Of a DNA stretch of 64,000 nt, positions 23,601 through 29,600 are shown one piece after another. The notes under the pieces were generated by a model. The model had not been told where the DNA came from, searched no databases, and saw nothing but the letters and a program-made list of their open reading frames with translations. How positions within the stretch are numbered: the first letter of the stretch is position 1; the number at the start of each line of letters is the position of its first letter. The position numbers were made by a program, and so were the translations under genes. Origin of the DNA: Charina bottae (taxonomy: Eukaryota; Chordata; Lepidosauria; Squamata; Charinaidae); NCBI GenBank assembly GCA_023362775.1, contig JALMGJ010000018.1, forward strand, positions 20,565,105 to 20,629,104. The letters run 5' to 3'.

Positions 23601-26600
23601 ATGACAAGGGATCTCATGCTGGCTCTGACCTCTATAGAGCTATTAAAAAGAGAGAGAATTCAAGAAGAGGAAATCAGCAGCAAAGTGGGAATGCTGACAA
23701 AGTCAGGAAGGTGGAGTCCTCGGTGCTCTCTGAGCTTGGTTGTTTGCAGACATTTCGTTGCCCGACTAGGCAACATCTTCAGTGCACCAAGGACTCCACA
23801 GTTCAACCCTGAGCTACAGATGTTCTCCTCTAAAGTCAGGAAGCCCTTATTAACAGCACAAACATTTAGTTTCCTCTGGTCTAGTTTATGATTCGTGATC
23901 ATATGGGCCTCCTTGTACCAAAATAGTACAGAGTTTAGCGTATCGTGGTGGTTGCCCAAACCCCCAGCAGAAGGAAGTATTTTCGGAGGGTCTCCTAAGT
24001 AAGCTGTTGGTTGATCAAAAGAGATATCAGACTCACTCGCTGTACAGTGGAAATTTTTATTTCCATTCTCCTTCAAACAGTATGTTAAGATCCTTTGCCT
24101 AATTTTGGGTTCTAGACTACCCATCTATCAAGCACAAAAGAGCTTCTGTTGGAGAGAAGATTTCACCCATCCCAAGCCTCTGTTCATTAGTCACCATCGA
24201 GCAGAACATTTACAGGATTAGCTTTCAGCATCCGCAGGCACACCCCTGTCCTTCCTGCAGAGTGAAGATGATGCATCAGACAGTTGTAGCTGAATATACT
24301 TTGTGCTTAAAGTCAACCAGTAGTGGCTGTTGTGGGTCTTCCGGGCTGTGTGGCCGTGTTCTGGAAGTTGTGGTTCCTAACGTTTCGCCAGCATCTGTGG
24401 CCAGCATCTTCAGAGGGCAGGAGCACAGATAGAAGCAAAATCACAGAGATTTTGCTTCTATCTGTGCTCCTGCCCTCTGAAGATGCTGGCCACAGATGCT
24501 GGCGAAACGTTAGGAACCACAACTTCCAGAACACGGCCACACAGCCCGGAAGACCCACAACAGCCATTGAACTCCGGCCGTGAAAGCCTTCGACAATACA
24601 TTCAACCAGTAGTGTTTGCCAGGATCTCAAATACTTCTTTTAAAAAAATGATTTTTTAAAAAAGAAATAATAGGTTTAAAAGTAGAAGCATTAAAGCATT
24701 CACATTCCCGTTTCAGTTGCTCTACCCATGGAGATGTTTTGTTTATTAACCTTCATTAAAAAAAAGGTTCCCCCCGCACATTTGTGCAGTCGTGTCCGAC
24801 TCTAGGGGCCAGTGCTCATCTCCGTTTGTTAGCCAAAGAGCCAGCGTTGTCCGAAGATGCTTCCACGGTCATGTGGCTGCATGAAACGCGCGGAACGCTG
24901 TTACCTACCCACCGAAGTGGTACCTATTAATCTACTTGCATTTGCATGCTTTCGAATTGCTAGGTTGGCAAGAGCTGGGGCAGGAGCTCACTCCGTCACA
25001 CAGGGCTAGGGATTCAAACGTCCGAACTTGCGATCTTCCGATCAACAAGCCTGGCGTCTTACCTGCTGAGCCACCACGCCCCTTATTAACCTTCATAGAC
25101 ACACTCAAAAGAGGAGAAATTATGTTCACAACCTGACTTAAAATAAGTTCCATAACAATAGTGCATCCCTGTGGATTCCTGTGTAATATCAGCACGATAA
25201 ACAAATGGCAGTTTTTGTCCATTGCTGATACATTGATGAGCAAATGAGTTCAAGGTGTGGTGTAAATTTAACACATTTCTTGGTTTACAGATGCAATATT
25301 TAGCCTCGCTGTAAGGATGTGTGGTGTAAGGGATGTGGTGGCTCAGCGGGTAAGACGCCAGGCTTGTCGATCGGAAGATCACAAGTTCAGCGGTTCGAGA
25401 CCCGAGCACCGCGTGATGGAGTGAGTTCCCGCACTCGGCCCAACTCTTGCCAACCTAGCAACTCGAAAGCATGCAAATGCAAGTACATAAATAGGTACCA
25501 CTTCGGTGGGATGGTAACAGCGTTCCATTTGCGTCGTGCCGGCCACATGACCACGGAAGCGTCTTTGGACAACGCCGGCTCTTCGGCTAACAAACGGAGA
25601 TGAGCACCGGCCCCTAGAGTCGGACACGACTGCACAACTGTGCAGGAGGAACCTTTACCTTTTTAAAGGATGTGTGTGAATACCTTTAGAGCAAACACAC
25701 TTTCTCATGCTCCTCCTGTTGGTACCTGTGGGGATTTTTTTCCAGAAGAATGCCTTGTCTTTTTATGATGTGGCTAATTCCTTCCTTCCTTCCCTGGTAT
25801 CTCCAGGCGTGGTGAGCTTTGTCCCGTTACAGAAGTCACGGGAGTTCAAACCTAGCACGACGGGGGCACCAGGTTGGGAATGGCGATCTAGCCCAATATC
25901 TGGTTCTGTGCATACTTGTTTTTGCTCACTGCCACCTTCTTTTGCTAATCTGTCTAGATTTGCAGTGGGTGTCTCAGTGGAAGTCCAAGTTAGCAGCCAG
26001 AGTACAAATGTAATCCTCCGAGTCATGCAGGTTGTAAAACAGTATGAAAAAAAATTAATTTTCCACGCCTGATTCATATGCCAGTCCTCTAATAAATTGT
26101 CTGGGGTTGAGTATTTGCTTTTCACTTCAGTCCATGTGACTTAATGTTTGTAGCCCCCTCCCCCCAAAAAAAGTTGGAGCCTTGGATTTGCTTTTCCTAC
26201 AAGCTCCACTTCAATTGAGAGAGTGTTTCCAAGCAAATGTGCCTAGATCAGGTGGCGTACATTTTAGAGGTGAATTACTGAAAACATTCCTCTGGGCTGG
26301 TAGCAAAACGGCCCAAGAAAGCTCTCTGTGGCTAGAGCTGCTTCTAGCAACATCTCCAATAGCCAAAGGGGTCTTCTCTTCGGGGGGTGAAGCTCACCGC
26401 AGTGGGAAACCTGGCCCCACACTTTCTTCTTTCGAAATCCATTCCTTCAGGGATGAGCAGAAGGAATTAAAAGTGTGGAAGGAAAAAAACCATCTCCTTA
26501 GGAACCTAGAATTGAAAACCTTAATGTTTGATTACTCATATTGGTTATCCTCACACCCTCAAACTCCCCTTGAGGCTGCTGGCGTGGAACTTGATGTTAT

Positions 26601-29600
26601 TGAAAAGCCTTTACCTTTACCTTGTCCTTCAGCATATAAAGATGTGTTTATCTGTTTGCATTTACATCCCCTGACCAGTGAGGGGATGGTGTGGCCTGCC
26701 CACTAAAGTTCCGACTGGGCTGAAAAATTCAGGGGATCTGAGATGCTTGAGCCGAAGAAGGTTTTCTATTGTCCTCCACATGCTCTATAAATCAAACTTA
26801 ATTCTGAACAGAGCAGAGTTGCAAGTGATGGAACAAAACCAAAAATTAGAAAGCGAATTAAGCTTTGGCTGCCTTTGCATGACTTTCTTCAAAACACTTT
26901 TTTTTTCCAGATGCAAACTGCAAAACTGTTCCAGGGACTACAAGCGCCGAAGAAGCAGCGAAGATCTTGGCAGAGAAACGCCGTCTTGCAAGAGAACAGA
27001 GAGAGCGCGAAGACCAGGAAAAAATTGAAAGAGAAGAGGGAGAAAGGTAAACAAGAGAGGTTTTGTACCATTGCATATGTGTGCGCGCGCACACGCACAC
27101 ACAAGAGATTTTAAATCAGGGTTCTCCTATGGAGACTGAGTGGCAAACAGCGTCCTCTGAACCTAACATTTGTTCACCTGTGATAAGAATCTAAGTGCCT
27201 AGGCTGGGATGGTTTAATAAAATAGAAAGGTCCTCCTTTTTTCTCCATGGCATGTCCTTAACCTTTTAAAATGCTAAATGGCTTATTACTTAAATCTCAG
27301 AAATTGCCACCTTTCCTTGAAAAGGAGGCCAGACGGATGCTCTTCTTTGGTTCTGCTTCGGAGTCCTCTGCTATCGAAAACGGGCGGGTTGGCACCCAAA
27401 CAGGCCTTTTTCACTGGATTAAAGTAGAATCATCTGAGAGTGATATGGAAATGGTTTGCCGTTGCCTTCTTTGAGAATATTTCTTGGTTTTCCAGTCTCG
27501 CCCACAGCCCTGGGATTTGAACTTGAATCCTTAAGTTTGGGGGATCAGGTGGGGCTACCATCGGAGTTCTAAATCGGCCCCCCTCAGCTCGGCATCTTCC
27601 AGATGTCTTCAGCCACGTTAGCTGGGGATTCTGGGATATGCAGAGTCAGCACATCCCAATTGGAGGGGCCTAAATTGTATTTTAAATTAGTATTTATGCT
27701 TGTTTTATTGTAAGCCGCCCAGAGTCGCTCTTTGAGTGAGATGGGTGGTGACTAAATTTGAAATATTAAATAAACAAACAAACAAACAAACAGCTGGTAG
27801 TTTGTAGATGGACGCTTTAAGCAAGTTTTTGCAGAAGCCCACAGGAAAGGCAGTGCTGGCGAGTTTTAGGGTGCTCTGTGGCTCTCCAGATTTCAGTCTG
27901 GGTGTTTTGCTTGTGCCTGAGAAAGATAAGACTTGGTTGGCTTGTTTGTTTGCTTAGCTTACCATGGCAGCCCACTCCAAAAGACTCTGGGCAGCATACG
28001 GTATCCAAAGGATACAATTAGAACAGTTAAACACGTGAAACGAAATGTGGCAGCCCGGAGTCAAAGCCGCCCTAACCCTCCGAGCCCGACGGGCTCCGCA
28101 GGCGCACCGACCCCGGGCCGGGAGCGGGAGGCCGGGCGCTTGCAAGCCGAGGTGCGCAGGCAGGCCGGCCCGCTTCTCACCCGTCTTCCCTTCGCTTTGG
28201 GCTCCCAGGATCCGGAAGGAGGAGGCGGCCAGGGCGGCCCTGGAGAAGCCGGCGCAGGAGGAGGAGGCCCCCCGGGAGCTGGGGGAATCGAAGAGGGCGG
28301 AGGAGGAGCAACAGCAGCAGGTGGCCGAGAGGGACCGGATGCGGAGGGAGCAGGAGAAGCTGGCGGAGCTTCAGCTGCAGGTCGGGCCTCCGCCAAAGCC
28401 CCCCTTGTGACTCCGGCCCCAGCTGTTCCAACAACTTCCAGCCTCCCCGGCCAACGATCAGGGAGTTGGGAGTTGCAACATCGGGAACCCTCGAGCGGCA
28501 GCGGCTGGGCTGAATCCGGGCTCCCCGTCTTGGGCACGGCCCGGACCGAGGCCCCAGCGCTTGCGGTGCCTCCCGCTGCCCAAACGTCGGCCAGCCATCG
28601 CCGCTCCTTCCGCAGAGGACGGAGCGGGGCCGGGGGGACCTCACGGCAGCGTTTTCCCCCTTTCCCTTTCAGCGGGAAGAAGCCGAAGCGAGAGCCTCCG
28701 AAGAGGCCGAAAGGCAGCAGCGGGAACGGGAGCGAATTATGCGGCAGAACCTGCAGGAGAGGCTGGAGAGGAAGAAGGTGGGAGCCGCGCCCGCCTCCGC
28801 CGCGCGCTCAGGCCGGAGCAAGGGCAGCTCGGTTACGTGGCCGTGGCCCGGCCGGGGGAATCATGGAAAGTTCCCATCTGGAGGGACGCCTTTCTTCCCC
28901 TCTGCGCTCAGCAGGGACTCTTGCTTCAGTTTTCCCCCTGGGCTTGTGGTACATTCCCTTCGAGGTGCCAGTGCGCCCTGTTGGCATTTCCCCTCCCCCA
29001 AGAGCCCTGCGAGGCGGGTGAGGAGCGAGGAGCCAGGCTGCTCTGCCTTGCCATCTCTGTGGACCAGGGATTTCCACCGGTTGGTTCATCTGCCATCAAA
29101 ATCCACCCCCCCTTGAGCACTTTGGGTTCTGTGAGCGAGGGCTCCGTCGTGTCATTTAAACGGGGTTTCTGTCGTACAGAGAATTGAAGAAATAATGAAG
29201 AGGACACGGAAGGCAGAGCAGAACGAAGCTAAAGTAAGCATCTTTCAGTCTCCCACCTGGCGGTTGTGCTGCTCTGTACCCACCAAATGTTGCCAGGGAT
29301 GTATCTGCAAATAACTCCCCAGGTCCTTTTTGTCTGAATCCCATACTTTGTACTGATCTGGTTTGGAAAGCGGCGCATGGCTGCTGCATTTTAAAAGGCA
29401 GGTCCCAGAGCGGCAAAGGTTTCTGGCAGCTTATAAAATGTATGCAGAGTAATTAGCATTAATTGTATTGAGTTGATTAATGAACTTAATTACAGGTAGT
29501 CCTCGTTTAGCGACTGCCTTGTTTAGCGACAGTTCGCAGTTAAGATGGTGATGAAAAAGTAACTTTGTGTCCAATCCTCGCATTTACGACCTTTGCCAGT

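Larger units (their letters stand above)
19898..26910 (+). other. Longest MAP7D3 intron (7 kb)
   Basis: It contains a 102-bp tandem triplication (20076-20381), the unrecognised spliceable ORF (21421-22484), a TTTA run, a dispersed repeat at 23690-23835, a palindromic element with target duplication (24313-24614) and two inverted SINEs (24757-25665). An uninterpreted 174-codon frame lies at 26182-26706. Confidence 0.65.
28050..28850. promoter_or_regulatory. Intragenic CpG-rich island
   Basis: CpG dinucleotides are dense from about 28050 to 28850, unlike neighbouring introns. The island covers two MAP7-domain exons. An ATG at 28045 is in frame with exon 28209-28380, so this could be an internal promoter making a short C-terminal form. 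It could also just be GC-rich exon sequence. Confidence 0.35.

Noticed and set aside
24313..24630. Matching open frames on both strands with GLPGCVAVFWKLWF
   Set aside because: The identity of the two strands is due to the palindromic repeat. The frame is part of a retroelement end and is not a host gene.
25324..25420. tRNA-like head with B-box, possible tRNA gene
   Set aside because: It continues into a SINE body and tail with a target duplication, so it is a SINE head.
27933..29021. 362-codon + strand open frame across the GC-rich MAP7D3 region
   Set aside because: It overlaps three spliced MAP7-domain exons in another frame. Its length comes from GC richness and the lack of stops in Arg/Glu coding DNA; it shows low complexity only.
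28561..29187. 208-codon + strand open frame
   Set aside because: It is out of frame with the exon at 28673-28777, whose MAP7-family match is clear. No motif of its own.
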